Below, piece by piece: positions 28,049 through 37,739 of a DNA stretch of 64,000 nt. Position 1 is the first letter of the stretch; each line of letters opens with the position of its first letter. A program made the position numbers and the translations under genes. The stretch is from Mycolicibacterium elephantis DSM 44368 (lineage in GTDB: Bacteria > Actinomycetota > Actinomycetes > Mycobacteriales > Mycobacteriaceae). The DNA lies in NCBI RefSeq assembly GCF_004014805.1, contig NZ_ATDN01000002.1, forward strand, positions 62,001 through 126,000, in the 5' to 3' direction. The notes under the pieces were generated by a model. That model was given only the letters and a program-made list of their open reading frames with translations. It had not been told where the DNA came from and ran no database searches.

Positions 28049-29038
28049 CTATCGGAGGTCGTCGCCGTCGCGGAACGGGTCCTTGGATTTGTCGCCGGCC
28101 TGTTGGGCCAGGAATCGTTCGAACTCGGCGCCGAGCTCGTCGCCGCTGGGCAGATCCTCGTCGTGCGCCAGCAGCGACCGGTTCTCCTGGGCCGCGACGA
28201 ACGCGTCGTACTGGCGCTCCAATGCGCTGACCACCTGCGCGACCTCGGCACTGCCTTCGACTTGCTCGTTGATCTTGTCGAGCACCTCGGCGCCCGCCTT
28301 GGCCAGGGCGTCCAGCGGGATCTGCAGCGAGCCGCTTCTGGCGGCCTCGGCCAGCAGCGCCTCGGCGGCCGGGGGATAGGCGGTCTGCGCCAGGTAGTGC
28401 GGGACGTGCACGGTGAACCCGACCGCCTCGTGGCCGTGCTGGGACATCCGGAACTCCAGCAGGTTCGACACACTGGCCGGCACATGCACCTCGCCCACCC
28501 ACGGCTGGTGGTCGGCGATCAGCTCCTTGTCGCTGGAGTGTGCGGTGAGCGTGATCGGCCGCGTGTGGGGGACGGCCATCGGGATGGTGCCCAGCCCGAT
28601 CACCCGGCGCACCCCGAGCCGCTCGGCCAGCAGCCGCACCGCGGTGATGAACCGCTCCCAGCGCAGGTCCGGTTCCAGCCCGGCGAGCAGCAGGAACGGG
28701 GTGCCGACGCTGTCGTGCAGCGCGTAGAGGTTGAGCTCCGGGTCCTCGTAGTTGGTGAAGTGGTCGGTCTTGAAGGTCATCAGCGGACGGCGGGAGCGGT
28801 AGTCGAGCAGCTCATCGATCGCGAACGACGCCACCAACTCGGTGTCGAGGGTGTTCTTGAGATGCTGGGCGGCCAGCCGGATGGCGTGCCCGGCGTCGGA
28901 GAAGCCTTCCAGCGCGTGAATCATCACCGGACCACGGCCGTCCGCAGAGGACAGCTTGGGCGCCGGGAACTCCAGCTCGTACATGCCGGTCTGCTCGGGC
29001 TGGTACTGCTGTTCGGGACTCCCTTGACTCTCTGTCAT
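28049..29038 (-). CDS. PAC2-family protein (Rv2714-like)
   Basis: 329 aa. The fold resembles archaeal and eukaryotic proteasome assembly chaperones (PAC2), and the M. tuberculosis homologue Rv2714 has a known structure. Features: MIHALEGFSDAGHA near residue 39, SRRPLMTFKTDHFTNYEDPELNLY, VPHYLAQTAYPPAAEALL and an acidic C-terminus ending in DGDDLR. Shine-Dalgarno GAGGAGACG is clear. Whether it acts with the mycobacterial proteasome is unproven. Confidence 0.85.
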   Translation of the reverse strand: MTESQGSPEQQYQPEQTGMYELEFPAPKLSSADGRGPVMIHALEGFSDAGHAIRLAAQHLKNTLDTELVASFAIDELLDYRSRRPLMTFKTDHFTNYEDPELNLYALHDSVGTPFLLLAGLEPDLRWERFITAVRLLAERLGVRRVIGLGTIPMAVPHTRPITLTAHSSDKELIADHQPWVGEVHVPASVSNLLEFRMSQHGHEAVGFTVHVPHYLAQTAYPPAAEALLAEAARSGSLQIPLDALAKAGAEVLDKINEQVEGSAEVAQVVSALERQYDAFVAAQENRSLLAHDEDLPSGDELGAEFERFLAQQAGDKSKDPFRDGDDLR

Positions 29039-29134
29039 GCTTTCGTCTCCTCACCGCGGTGCCAAGACATTAACGCTTCCTATCGTGACAACTAACTTCT
29101 GCCACCTTGCGTTCCCGCCGCGTGCCGTTCCCAT

Positions 29135-30541
29135 TCATCTGCGGAAGTGGTTCAACGCCCACAGCTTGTTCATCACGTCCAGGGCGGCGACCTTGTAGGC
29201 CTCCGAGAACGTCGGATAGTTGAACACCGCGTCCACGAGGTATTCCACCGTGCCGCCGCAGCCCATCACCGCCTGGCCGATGTGCACCATCTCGGTGGCG
29301 CTGGTGCCGAAGATGTGCACCCCGAGCAGCTTGAGGTCATCGGTGGACACCAGCAGCTTGAGCATGCCGTAGGAGTCGCCGGCGATCTGCCCGCGCGCCA
29401 ACTCGCGGTACCGTGCCACCCCGACCTCGTACGGCACCGCCTTGTTCGTCAGTTCCACCTCGGTGGCCCCGACGTAGGACACCTCCGGAATGCAGTAGAT
29501 GCCGATCGGCTGCAGATCGGTCATGCCCTTGGCGGGCTCGCCGAACGCGTGATAGGCGGCCAGCCTGCCTTGGTCCATCGAGGTGGCGGCCAGCGCCGGG
29601 AACCCGATCACGTCGCCGACGGCGTAGATGTGGTCGACCTTGGTCTGGTAGTTGCTGTCGACGTGGATGCGGCCGCGGTCGTCGGTCTGAAGCCCCGCGT
29701 TGCCCAGATCGAGGTGATCGGTCTGGCCCTGTCTGCCCGCGGAGTACATCACCGTCTCGGCCGGGATCTGCTTGCCGCTGGCCAGGGTGGTGACGGTGCC
29801 CGCGGAGCCGACGTCGACGGCGGTCACCTCCTCGCCGAACCGGAACGTCACCGCGAGATCGCGCAGGTGAAACTTCAGCGCCTCCACGATCTCGGGGTCG
29901 CAGAAGTCCAGCATGCTGCCGCGCTTCTCGACGACAGTGACCTTGGTGCCCAGCGCGGCGAACATCGACGCGTACTCGAGGCCGATCACCCCGGCGCCGA
30001 CCACCACCATCGTGGACGGCAGCGATTTGAGGTCCAGGATGCCGTCGGAGTCCAGCACCCGCTCCTCGTCGAACTCCACGCCGGTCGGGCGGGCCGGTTT
30101 GGTGCCCGTCGCGATGACGATGTAGTCGCCGCGGACCGTGGTGCGTTCCCCGCGGGTCGGTTCCTCGACCAGCACGGTGTGCGCGTCGACGAAGCGGCCG
30201 TGGCCCTGGATCAGGTCGATGCGGTTGCGCATCAGCTGGGAACGGACGACGTCTTGTTCCTTGCCGATCACGTGGGTGGTGCGGGCCAGCAGGTCGGCGG
30301 GGGTGATCTTCTCCTTGACGCGGTAACTGCTTCCGTACAGCTCGCGCTGGCTCAGCCCGGTGAGGTAGATGACGGCCTCGCGCAGCGTCTTGGACGGGAT
30401 CGTGCCGGTGTTGACGCAAACCCCGCCCAGCATTCGGCCTCGTTCGACGACTGCGACCGCCTTGCCCAGCTTCGCCGCGGCGATGGCGGCCTTCTGGCCG
30501 CCGGGACCGGAACCGATGACGACGAGGTCGTACTCCAGCAT
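29135..30541 (-). CDS. sthA: Soluble pyridine nucleotide transhydrogenase SthA
   Basis: FAD enzyme that moves hydride between NADPH and NAD+. 468 aa starting [19 protein letters not shown], the length expected for SthA. In-frame ATGs at 30559 and 30595 would add 6 or 18 residues. The active site reads CVNTGT (C42, T47): the second redox cysteine of disulfide reductases is Thr, as expected for SthA. An NAD(P) Rossmann motif [20 protein letters not shown] and the C-terminal dimer interface follow. Confidence 0.95.
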   Translation of the reverse strand: MLEYDLVVIGSGPGGQKAAIAAAKLGKAVAVVERGRMLGGVCVNTGTIPSKTLREAVIYLTGLSQRELYGSSYRVKEKITPADLLARTTHVIGKEQDVVRSQLMRNRIDLIQGHGRFVDAHTVLVEEPTRGERTTVRGDYIVIATGTKPARPTGVEFDEERVLDSDGILDLKSLPSTMVVVGAGVIGLEYASMFAALGTKVTVVEKRGSMLDFCDPEIVEALKFHLRDLAVTFRFGEEVTAVDVGSAGTVTTLASGKQIPAETVMYSAGRQGQTDHLDLGNAGLQTDDRGRIHVDSNYQTKVDHIYAVGDVIGFPALAATSMDQGRLAAYHAFGEPAKGMTDLQPIGIYCIPEVSYVGATEVELTNKAVPYEVGVARYRELARGQIAGDSYGMLKLLVSTDDLKLLGVHIFGTSATEMVHIGQAVMGCGGTVEYLVDAVFNYPTFSEAYKVAALDVMNKLWALNHFRR

Positions 30542-30676
30542 TGAACCCACGGCACCCATAGCAAAAGGTGTACGCGGGTCGTGCGGATCTTGCACGGTGA
30601 CTCGCGTGAATTCATGATCTCTTCAGCCGCGGCGGTGGCGCGCGCCTTTTGGCCGGCCGGCCGCGGCGATGAGACG

Positions 30677-31360
30677 ATGACCGCGATGATCAACACGCGG
30701 GCGTGGTGGGTGTACGGATGTGCGCTGGTCATGGCGTCGACGGTGCTCACAGGCTGCGGTCGGGTGGTGGTCGGGACCGCGCGTCTCGCCGATTCCGCGC
30801 CGGTGCCGATCGACGAGCTGTTGATCGAACCGGCGCGCTTTCCCGCGCAGTATCCGGCCGCGGTGCTCGACGGCACCGCGGTGTATCGGGCGCTGAACGA
30901 CATCGACGGCGTCGCGCCCGGGTCGGTGGTCACGCCGGCGGATTGCGCGCCCCCGCCGCTGGAGTCGCACCGCAGCGTGGCCGCCGAAGGCATCGACAGC
31001 GCGACGGCCAGCAGCCTGATCGTCGCGGTCACCCGTCCGGCGGCGGACCTGCGGGCACGAGGTGAGCAGCTGCGCAGGTGCGCGTCGTTCACCACCGCGC
31101 ATCACGGCGTCACCTCCGACGTGACGGTGACGATGCTGCCCAGCCCGCCGGTCGATGCCGACGACAGCTTCGCCGTCGACCAGACCGTCACGCCACAGTC
31201 GGACGGCCCGGTGCGCCGGACGCTGACGTTCACCGCGCAGATCGGCGACACCCGGGTCAGCGCCACCTGGCTGCACCAGGGTGACGCCCAGGACCCCGAC
31301 ACCGTGTCGCTGCACACGCTCTTCAACGACGCGGTGTTGAAGGTGCGGCGCAGCGTCTAG
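30677..31360 (+). CDS. Predicted lipoprotein of unknown function
   Basis: 227 aa from ATG 30677 (ATG 30686 also possible). The signal peptide with lipobox LTGC (in STVLTGCGRV) indicates a lipid-anchored envelope protein. The mature part resembles the DUF5642/sensor-type lipoproteins of mycobacteria: IDELLIEPARFPAQYPA at the start and alternating hydrophobic strands later. Conserved cysteines occur in PADCAPPP and RRCASF. Divergent from sthA. I do not recognise a function. Confidence 0.75.
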   Translation: MTAMINTRAWWVYGCALVMASTVLTGCGRVVVGTARLADSAPVPIDELLIEPARFPAQYPAAVLDGTAVYRALNDIDGVAPGSVVTPADCAPPPLESHRSVAAEGIDSATASSLIVAVTRPAADLRARGEQLRRCASFTTAHHGVTSDVTVTMLPSPPVDADDSFAVDQTVTPQSDGPVRRTLTFTAQIGDTRVSATWLHQGDAQDPDTVSLHTLFNDAVLKVRRSV

Positions 31361-31461
31361 GTCGACGCTCGTTCATCCCCAACCGCGAATTCATCCCCAG
31401 CCGGCCCGCTGCGACGCCCCGAACCGGCGGAACCCGTCGGTTTTCTGGCGACGGTGGGCAT

Positions 31462-32493
31462 ATGACCACATCGCAATCACCCGATTTCCACCTCAACCGA
31501 CCCGGCGTGCTGATCGCCGCCCTGCCCGCCGTGCTCGGCTTCGTGCCGGAGAAATCTCTCGTGCTGGTGACCGTCGAACGCGGCGCGTTGGGCTGCGTCA
31601 TGAGGGTTGATCTGTCAGACGAGTTGCCCGTCGAACACATCGCCGAGGTGGCCGCCGCGGCGCGGCCGGACGCGGCGATCGTGGTGGTGGTCGACGAGCA
31701 AGGCGCGAACTGCCGCCTGTGCAACGACGATTACCGCGAGTTGGTCGGTGAGCTGGCGACCGCGCTCGCCGGGCAGGGCATCGAACTGCTCGCCGCGCAT
31801 GTGGTCGACCGCGTGGCTGCCGGCGGTCGGTGGCACTGCGTCGACGGCTGCGGCAGCGCCGGGGTCATCGAGGACCCGTCGGCCTCGCCGCTGGCGGCCG
31901 CGGCCGTGCTGGACGGGCGCAGGCTCTACGCGCGCCGGGCGGAACTGCAGGACGTCATCGCGATCCGCGATCCCGCGCGCGCCGCGGCGCTGGCCGGGGT
32001 CATTCGCCACGACAGCCGCCGCACCGACGCGAAAGCCCGAAGCGACGTCGAGGCCGCCATCGAAGCGGCCGCAAAGGTCGCCGACGGAGACGACCTGTCC
32101 GACGCGACCCTGGCGCGGCTGGCAGCGGCGCTGACCGATACCACCGTGCGCGACACGCTCTACGCGTTGGCGGTGGGGGAGAGCGCCGGTCAGGCCGAGT
32201 CGTTGTGGGCCGAACTGTCGCGGCGGCTTCCCGAACCCTGGCGGGTCGAGGCGCTGGTGCTGCTGGCCTATTCGGCGTACGTGCGCGGCGACGGCCCGCT
32301 GGCGGGGGTGTCGCTGGAGGCCGCGCTGCGCTGCGACGCCACCCACCGAATGGCGGGAATGCTCGACACGGCGCTGCAGTCGGGGATGCGGCCCGAACAG
32401 ATCCGCGAGCTCGCCGCCACGGGGTTACGGCTGGCCGACCGCCTGGGCGTGCAGTTACCGCCCAGACGCGTGTTCGGGCAGCGGGCCGGTTAG
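31462..32493 (+). CDS. DUF4192 protein (Rv2712c-like)
   Basis: 343 aa. The N-terminus LNRPGVLIAALPAVLGFVPEKSLVLVTV is the signature of DUF4192, a family confined to actinobacteria with no known activity. It is soluble and alanine-rich; the C-terminal half is helical and TPR-like. Its stop overlaps the convergent ideR stop by 4 bp. The 100 bp upstream contain TTCATCCCC twice, 18 bp apart (31372 and 31390). Confidence 0.85.
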   Translation: MTTSQSPDFHLNRPGVLIAALPAVLGFVPEKSLVLVTVERGALGCVMRVDLSDELPVEHIAEVAAAARPDAAIVVVVDEQGANCRLCNDDYRELVGELATALAGQGIELLAAHVVDRVAAGGRWHCVDGCGSAGVIEDPSASPLAAAAVLDGRRLYARRAELQDVIAIRDPARAAALAGVIRHDSRRTDAKARSDVEAAIEAAAKVADGDDLSDATLARLAAALTDTTVRDTLYALAVGESAGQAESLWAELSRRLPEPWRVEALVLLAYSAYVRGDGPLAGVSLEAALRCDATHRMAGMLDTALQSGMRPEQIRELAATGLRLADRLGVQLPPRRVFGQRAG

Positions 32494-33182
32494 ACCTTCT
32501 CGACCTTCACGGCATGGGCCATCTGGTGGGGCAGTTCCACCTGCTCATGGCCGGGGATCACGATCATGACCCCGCCGTTGCCGCTGGTCTGCGCGGTGAC
32601 GCGCGCGTTGGGCACCACGCCGGCGTCCTTGAGCCGGCCGATCAGGTCGGCGTCGCCCTGGACGTGCTCGGTCAGTCGGCGCACGACGACGGCGACGGGC
32701 ATCCCGGCCGGAAGCTCGGTGAGCCGGACCAGGTTGGCCTGCTCGGCGGAGGTCGATCCGGTCAGGCCCAGCTCGGACAGACCGGGGATCGGGTTGCCGA
32801 ACGGCGAGGTGGTCGGGTTGTTGAGCACCCGCACGAGCCGGCGCTCGACGTCCTCGCTCATCACGTGTTCCCAGCGACACGCCTCGGCGTGGACCTCTTC
32901 CCACGGAAGGCCGATCACGTCGACGAGCAGCCGCTCGGCCAGCCGGTGCTTGCGCATCACGGCCACGGCCAGCTGGCGGCCCTTCTCGGACAGTTCCAGA
33001 TGCCGATCACCGGCGACCTGCAGCAGGCCGTCGCGTTCCATCCGCGAGACCGTCTGGCTCACCGTCGGGCCGCTTTGCTCGAGACGCTCCGCGATGCGCG
33101 CACGCAGCGGCACCACGCCCTCTTCCTCGAGGTCGTAGATCGTCCGCAGGTACATCTCAGTGGTATCGACAAGATCGTTCAT
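32490..33182 (-). CDS. ideR: Iron-dependent regulator IdeR
   Basis: DtxR-family Fe(II) repressor of siderophore and uptake genes and activator of iron storage. 230 aa: winged helix (about 1–73), dimer/metal domain (74–140) and C-terminal SH3-like domain. Metal ligands at the expected places: M10, C102, E105 and H106. GGAGGG precedes the ATG. The clear IdeR-box consensus (TTAGGTTAGGCTAACCTAA-like) was not seen in this window, so its targets lie elsewhere. Confidence 0.98.
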   Translation of the reverse strand: MNDLVDTTEMYLRTIYDLEEEGVVPLRARIAERLEQSGPTVSQTVSRMERDGLLQVAGDRHLELSEKGRQLAVAVMRKHRLAERLLVDVIGLPWEEVHAEACRWEHVMSEDVERRLVRVLNNPTTSPFGNPIPGLSELGLTGSTSAEQANLVRLTELPAGMPVAVVVRRLTEHVQGDADLIGRLKDAGVVPNARVTAQTSGNGGVMIVIPGHEQVELPHQMAHAVKVEKV

Positions 33183-33267
33183 GGCACCCTCCGTTACGGC
33201 GAGTCTACCGGCTTAGCTGGAGAAACTGGGGTCTTACAGGCCGCCGCGACGGGCCTGGCCCCAGACG

Positions 33268-33302
33268 AGACAAGCCCGCCGAAATAATCGGCGGGCTTGT
33301 CT
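33268..33302 (-). terminator. Terminator hairpin after sigB
   Basis: A perfect 15-bp stem (33268–33282 with 33288–33302) and a 5-nt loop AATAA, starting 9 bp after the sigB stop. No T-tract follows on the minus strand, which is common in mycobacteria. Confidence 0.88.
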
Positions 33303-33311
33303 GCGGGGTGG

Positions 33312-34271
33312 CTAACTGGCGTAGGAGCGCAACCGGTCGGCGCGTTCGCCGTGCCGCAGCTTGGCCATGACCTCACGCTCGATCTGGCGCACCCGCTCAC
33401 GCGACAGGCCGAACAGCTTGCCGATCTGGTCCAGCGTGCGCGGCTGACCGTCGTCGAGCCCGAAGCGCAGCCGGATCACCTGCTGCTCGCGCTCGTCGAG
33501 GGTGGCCAGCACGTGCCGGATGTCGGTGTGCAGCAGTTCGGAGATCACCGCGTTCTCGGCCGACATGGCCTCGGCGTCCTCGATGAAGTCGCCCAGCGGG
33601 GCTTCCTCGTCGGTGCCGACCGGCATGTCCAGGCTCACCGGGTCGCGGCTGTGCTCGAGCAGGTCGGTGATCTTCTCCACCGGGATGCCGGATTCGGCGG
33701 CCAGTTCCTCGTCGGTGGCCTCGCGGCCCAGGCTCTGGTGCAGCTCACGCTTGATCCGGGCCAGCTTGTTGACCTGCTCGACCAGATGGACCGGCAGCCG
33801 GATGGTGCGGCTCTGGTCGGCCATGCCGCGGGTGATGGCCTGACGGATCCACCACGTGGCGTACGTCGAGAACTTGAATCCCTTGGCGTAGTCGAACTTC
33901 TCCATCGCGCGGATCAGACCGAGGTTGCCCTCCTGGATGAGGTCCAGCAGGGGCATACCGCGGCCCGTGTAACGCTTCGCCAGCGACACCACGAGGCGCA
34001 GGTTGGCCTCGAGCAGATGCCGGCGTGCTGCCTCACCGTCGCGGACCACGGCGGCAAGATCACGTTTGCGGTTCTCGCCCAAGCGCTTCCGTGTTTCGAG
34101 CAGGTGCTTGGCGTAAAGCCCTGCCTCGATACGCTTTGCGAGTTCGACCTCATCGGCGGCATTGAGCAAGGCCGTTTTGCCGATGCCGTTGAGGTACACG
34201 CGCACGAGATCAGCGGCCGGACTCTGGGCGTCCAGGTCCTGGTCAACGCGGCTTGAGGTGGCATTTGCCAT
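33312..34271 (-). CDS. sigB: RNA polymerase sigma factor SigB
   Basis: Group 2 (primary-like) sigma factor for stress and stationary phase. 319 aa from ATG 34271 behind AGGAGG. Regions 1.2 ([16 protein letters not shown]), 2 ([30 protein letters not shown]), 3 ([13 protein letters not shown]) and 4 ([19 protein letters not shown]) are intact. An ECF-type promoter lies upstream. It is next to ideR as in M. tuberculosis. Confidence 0.98.
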   Translation of the reverse strand: MANATSSRVDQDLDAQSPAADLVRVYLNGIGKTALLNAADEVELAKRIEAGLYAKHLLETRKRLGENRKRDLAAVVRDGEAARRHLLEANLRLVVSLAKRYTGRGMPLLDLIQEGNLGLIRAMEKFDYAKGFKFSTYATWWIRQAITRGMADQSRTIRLPVHLVEQVNKLARIKRELHQSLGREATDEELAAESGIPVEKITDLLEHSRDPVSLDMPVGTDEEAPLGDFIEDAEAMSAENAVISELLHTDIRHVLATLDEREQQVIRLRFGLDDGQPRTLDQIGKLFGLSRERVRQIEREVMAKLRHGERADRLRSYAS

Positions 34272-34308
34272 GACGGCCTCCTGATCGGGTCGAACTGTCA
34301 TGAGCTAC

Positions 34309-34335
34309 AACGCCCACGTGTTCGAAAGAGTTCCC
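34309..34335 (-). promoter_or_regulatory. SigE/SigH-type promoter of sigB
   Basis: On the minus strand GGGAAC (34330–34335), a 17-bp spacer, then CGTT (34309–34312). This fits the ECF consensus and the known SigE/SigH control of sigB. Confidence 0.8.
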
Positions 34336-34418
34336 GGCGTTCGGCCGGTTCACACGCGTTGATCAGCGGTTTGTCTGCGGCGACCTGAGAATGTGCTGAG
34401 AATCAGCCCAGCAGCTGA

Positions 34419-34835
34419 TCAGCCGGGAACATCCCCTCGGCGGTCGTCGCCGTTCGCTTGCGGTGCCGGGTGGGGCGATGACCATTCGCCGCTTTCGATG
34501 GCGGGCCGTTCCGCCGACGGAAACGCCTCCGAGTGGGGCGGGGTCGGGCTGTATCGGCGTGGCTCGTCGGCGCGGCGCGGCGGCCGGTCGTTGGCGATCA
34601 GCACCGCCATCCACGGCAGCGGGATCGAGATCACAATGATCGCCAACGAAATCAACCCGTTGTGCCAGATGCCGTATGCGACCGCGGCCAACACCAATGC
34701 CGGTATGCGAACCGACATCAGCGTGAGGTACTTCCGCACACGCTGCCGGTGCTGTTCCTCGTAGGCGGGGGCGGCTCGGGTGATCAAGACGGGCCGACCG
34801 TCGTCGTCGAAACTCAGCTCGTGGCCGTGTTTCAT
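34419..34835 (-). CDS. DUF3099 membrane protein (Rv2709-like)
   Basis: 138 aa. N-terminal ITRAAPAYEEQHRQRVRKYLTLMSVRIP is the DUF3099 pattern. Two membrane helices (about residues 43–60 and 63–81) are followed by a Pro-rich cytosolic tail. The function is unknown. It shares a 65-bp divergent spacer with the DUF3039 gene, and a GGAGGT sits directly before the ATG. Confidence 0.85.
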   Translation of the reverse strand: MKHGHELSFDDDGRPVLITRAAPAYEEQHRQRVRKYLTLMSVRIPALVLAAVAYGIWHNGLISLAIIVISIPLPWMAVLIANDRPPRRADEPRRYSPTPPHSEAFPSAERPAIESGEWSSPHPAPQANGDDRRGDVPG

Positions 34836-34900
34836 ACCTCCACTGTTTCACACCTCTCGTCTGTTGTACGGGTTGGATCTGGAGAAGGCAGAATGGATAT

Positions 34901-35137
34901 ATGCGAACCCAGACCATTGAACGCACCGACACCGAAGAACGCGTCGACGACGGCACCGGAGACGACACCCCGAAGTACTTCCACTACGTCAAGAAGGACA
35001 AGATCGCCGAGAGTGCGGTCATGGGTACGCACGTGGTCGCGCTGTGCGGTGAGGTCTTTCCCGTGACGAAGTCGGCCAAGCCGGGCTCTCCCGTCTGCCC
35101 GGAGTGCAAGCGGATCTACGAGAAGCTCAAGACGTAG
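34901..35137 (+). CDS. DUF3039 small zinc-site protein (Rv2708c-like)
   Basis: 78 aa with ...YFHYVKKDKIAESAVMGTHVVALCGEVFPV, then PVCPECKRIYEKL. The conserved His and three Cys (C in ALCGE; CPEC) look like a metal site. This family is universal in actinobacteria and uncharacterised. Its stop lies within the convergent end of the YihY gene (11-bp overlap). Confidence 0.88.
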   Translation: MRTQTIERTDTEERVDDGTGDDTPKYFHYVKKDKIAESAVMGTHVVALCGEVFPVTKSAKPGSPVCPECKRIYEKLKT

Positions 35138-36131
35138 GCCGGTCGGCGACCGGTTCCGGGTCCGCGTCGACGGCCGGTGGGCCGGCTGGTCTCTCGCCGG
35201 CGCCGTTGAGCGCCTCGGCCTTGGCCGCCAGCCACCACCGGAAACGTTTGGCGTGGGTGTCCGGCGCCGGCCATTCCTCCTGGACCGCGGCGTTGAGTTC
35301 GGCGCCGATCATGATCGCGAAGCCGAGGAAGAACGCGAACAGCAGGAAGGCGATCGGCGTGGCGAGGGCGCCGTACGTGTAGCCGGTCGCGGTGATCCAC
35401 GTCAGATAGAACCGCAGCCCGAAGGTGGCCAGCAGGAAAACCACCGTCGCGAGCAGCGAGCCCAGTAGCAACCGGTGTGACGGCAGCGGCCTGGGCAGCG
35501 ACACCCGGTACAGGATGGTCATCCCGACGATCAGCCCGAGCACCAGCGCGGGGTAGTAGCCGAACCGCAGCGCATGGTCCCAGTTGTCGGGAAGGAACTC
35601 GGCGATCTTGCGCGGCCCCAGCGCGATGAACGGGGCCATGATGATCGCCGCGACCAGCATCACCACGTAGAGGCCGAGCGCGTAGAACCGCTGGCGCACC
35701 GGATGGCGAAGCGGCGTCTGATCGTGGGCCTCGGTGATCGAGTCGACGAACGAGGAGATGGCCGAGGACCCGGCCCACAGCGAGATCACGAAGCCGAGGG
35801 ACACCACCTCGCCGCGGGCCCCTTGGACGATGTCGCGCACGGTCGGCTCGATGATCTCGGCGACGACGTTCGACGAGAAGAACCTGGCCGCCGTGTCGAT
35901 GATCTGGGCTTCGATGGTGGGCAGTGTCTCCGGGCCGAACAGCGGCGCGACGTAGGCCAAGCTGCCGAGCATCCCCAGCAGCAGAGGCGGCAACGACAGC
36001 GCGCTCCAGAACGCCGCCTCTGCCGACTCCGAGAAGATCGAGTCATCCCAGCTTTTCGCAAGCGTGCGCTTGACGACATGCCAGATGTGGTGACGCGAGG
36101 GCCGTACTGGGAGAGGCTGGTCATCTTTCAT
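35127..36131 (-). CDS. YihY/BrkB-family membrane protein (Rv2707-like)
   Basis: 334 aa from ATG 36131 (MKDDQPLPVRP). About six membrane helices with the YihY hallmarks SAEAAFWSALSLPPLLLGML, SSAISSFVDSITEAHD and the helix near IAFLLFAFFLGFAIMIGAELNA. Once annotated as RNase BN; that is not supported. It is an envelope transporter or scramblase-like protein of unknown substrate. The long polar C-terminal tail is Pro/Asp-rich. Confidence 0.88.
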   Translation of the reverse strand: MKDDQPLPVRPSRHHIWHVVKRTLAKSWDDSIFSESAEAAFWSALSLPPLLLGMLGSLAYVAPLFGPETLPTIEAQIIDTAARFFSSNVVAEIIEPTVRDIVQGARGEVVSLGFVISLWAGSSAISSFVDSITEAHDQTPLRHPVRQRFYALGLYVVMLVAAIIMAPFIALGPRKIAEFLPDNWDHALRFGYYPALVLGLIVGMTILYRVSLPRPLPSHRLLLGSLLATVVFLLATFGLRFYLTWITATGYTYGALATPIAFLLFAFFLGFAIMIGAELNAAVQEEWPAPDTHAKRFRWWLAAKAEALNGAGERPAGPPAVDADPEPVADRPTS

Positions 36132-36195
36132 GACCAGTCCAGCATTGCTGACGACGGCTGATCGTGGCCAACACGGCAGAAGCCGTGTCGTGGGA

Positions 36196-36387
36196 TCAGA
36201 CCTCCACCGGGCTCTTTTCAAGCACGGCGGCCAACTCGATCAGCTTCGATTCATGCTTGTTGGCGTGGTGCTGGCAGAACAGCAGCTCGGCACCAGATGG
36301 AAGCTTCGCGCGCACCCGCGCAGCGGCGCCACACCGGTCGCAGCGGTCAGCCCGGGTCAACTCGGGGCTGGTGAGCGTTGCGTTCAT
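36196..36387 (-). CDS. Small CxxC...CxxH protein (DUF7455-like)
   Basis: 63 aa from ATG 36387 behind GGAGG (11 extra in-frame codons upstream lack a site). MNATLTSPELTRADRCDRCG, then LLFCQHHANKHE: CxxC and CxxH suggest one zinc ribbon. Families of this kind are widespread in actinobacteria and often lie near sigma factor genes. Function unknown. Confidence 0.82.
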   Translation of the reverse strand: MNATLTSPELTRADRCDRCGAAARVRAKLPSGAELLFCQHHANKHESKLIELAAVLEKSPVEV

Positions 36388-36518
36388 GGCGACCTCCGTA
36401 TTGCTTCGCGTGGCTTCCACTGTCTCAGACGTTTCGGCTTCCGGCGTTGTTCCCTAATGGTTACCGGTGTGTCGCGTCTCACCGTTACGCCGCGCCGTTG
36501 AGACGGCAGGCTGACCAT

Positions 36519-36878
36519 ATGCCATCGCAGCCCGATGCGCTTGTTCACCTCTGCGGCGCCGACGACTGGCGGGCGGCCCAGACCGCGGGCGAGCTGCGGC
36601 CGGCCTCGCTGGAGACGTCCGGGTTCGTGCATCTCTCGAAACCCGAGCAGGTGCATCTGCCGGCCAACCGGCTCTACCGCGGTCGCACCGATCTGGTGCT
36701 GCTGCGCGTCGACCCCGCACGTCTGTCCTCTCCGGTTCGCTGGGAACCCGGCGTTCCCGCTGATCCGATGGGGATGGAGTTCCCACATTTGTACGGTCCA
36801 TTGCCTGTCGAGGCTGTGATCAGCGTCACGCCGTATCTGCCGGATGCCGCCGGGCGGTTTGCCGCGCTCGGGCCGTAG
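36519..36878 (+). CDS. DUF952 protein
   Basis: 119 aa. VHLCGADDWRAAQTAGELRP, SGFVHLSKPEQVHLPANRLYRG and LVLLRVDPARL are the DUF952 signature, with the conserved FVHLS histidine. The family is related in fold to ADP-ribosyl-handling proteins, but the activity is not established. ATG 36519 chosen as the first codon that leaves the motif complete. It ends 36 bp before the next, leaderless gene. Confidence 0.82.
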   Translation: MPSQPDALVHLCGADDWRAAQTAGELRPASLETSGFVHLSKPEQVHLPANRLYRGRTDLVLLRVDPARLSSPVRWEPGVPADPMGMEFPHLYGPLPVEAVISVTPYLPDAAGRFAALGP

Positions 36879-36900
36879 GGACCGGCACACCCCCGCTACG

Positions 36901-36906
36901 TACACT
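36901..36906 (+). promoter_or_regulatory. -10 element of the membrane protein gene at 36915
   Basis: TACACT, 8 nt, then GTG 36915; leaderless arrangement. Confidence 0.65.
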
Positions 36907-36914
36907 TACAAATC

Positions 36915-37697
36915 GTGGGCATTTTGTTAGGCCTGGCGCCGTGGATCGTCTACTGGGTTCTCGTCGGCAATGTGCCGTTCGCCGTCGCCGTGCTGATCGC
37001 GCTGGCGGTGGCCGTCGCGGCTTTCGCCGTCGGGCAGATGCGCGGAGGACCGGGCCGCGAGCTCGAAATAGGTGCTCTCACAACGTTTCTCGTGCTGACC
37101 GTGGTGACGTTCGTGGTCAGTGAGACGTTCACGCAGAAGTGGATGCTGCCGTTGAGCATCCTCGGGGCCCTCATCACGGCGCTCGTCGGCGCGCTGATCG
37201 GCAAGCCGTTCGTGCGTGGGTTCGCCGAGGCGGGGCAGCAGCCGCACGTCGTCAAGAGCGATCTGTTCGCGAAGGTCACCACCACGCTGACGTGGATCTG
37301 GGTCGGGGTGTTCGCGAGCATGACGGTCTCGGCGGCGATCCCGCCGATCGTCACCGGTGACGCGTCGATCCTCGATCGCGGCGCCCCGCTCTCGTACGTC
37401 TGCTACTGGGTCGTCCCGGCCGTCTTGTTGGCAGGCGCCGCGTTCGCGACCCGGGTGCTGCCCGACCGCATCGCCTCAGGCGCCGACGACATCGTCCGCA
37501 AGACCACCTTCGTCGCGTTCGCCGAATCCGAGATCGATCAGTTGATGTATCTGGCCACCGAGCACGCCAACCGCGAGGCGGGGCCGGGCAAAGAGGCCTA
37601 CGACATCAAGATCGGCAGCAAGGGCACCCCGTTGACGGGCGACGAGACCCGCGAATCGTGGCCGTCGACGTACAAGGTGCGCGACAAGAGGCGCTGA
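36915..37697 (+). CDS. Multi-pass membrane protein of unknown function
   Basis: 260 aa with six or so hydrophobic segments (about residues 3–17, 21–40, 51–68, 75–97, 124–146 and 155–175) and a soluble C-terminal part with EIDQLMYLATEHANREAGPGKEAYDIK. I do not recognise a family. GTG 36915 is supported by the -10 element. It is convergent with sigA, 42 bp between stops. Confidence 0.72.
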   Translation: MGILLGLAPWIVYWVLVGNVPFAVAVLIALAVAVAAFAVGQMRGGPGRELEIGALTTFLVLTVVTFVVSETFTQKWMLPLSILGALITALVGALIGKPFVRGFAEAGQQPHVVKSDLFAKVTTTLTWIWVGVFASMTVSAAIPPIVTGDASILDRGAPLSYVCYWVVPAVLLAGAAFATRVLPDRIASGADDIVRKTTFVAFAESEIDQLMYLATEHANREAGPGKEAYDIKIGSKGTPLTGDETRESWPSTYKVRDKRR

Positions 37698-37739
37698 GTC
37701 CGCGGGAGGCCGGCGCCCCGTCGCAGTGCGCGAAGACGG

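Noticed and set aside
31372..31398. TTCATCCCC repeated 18 bp apart before the DUF4192 gene
   Set aside because: Only two short copies with no palindrome; too little to call an operator.
32400..33320. Looked for IdeR boxes around ideR and sigB
   Set aside because: No 19-bp palindrome of the TTAGG...CCTAA type could be found by eye.
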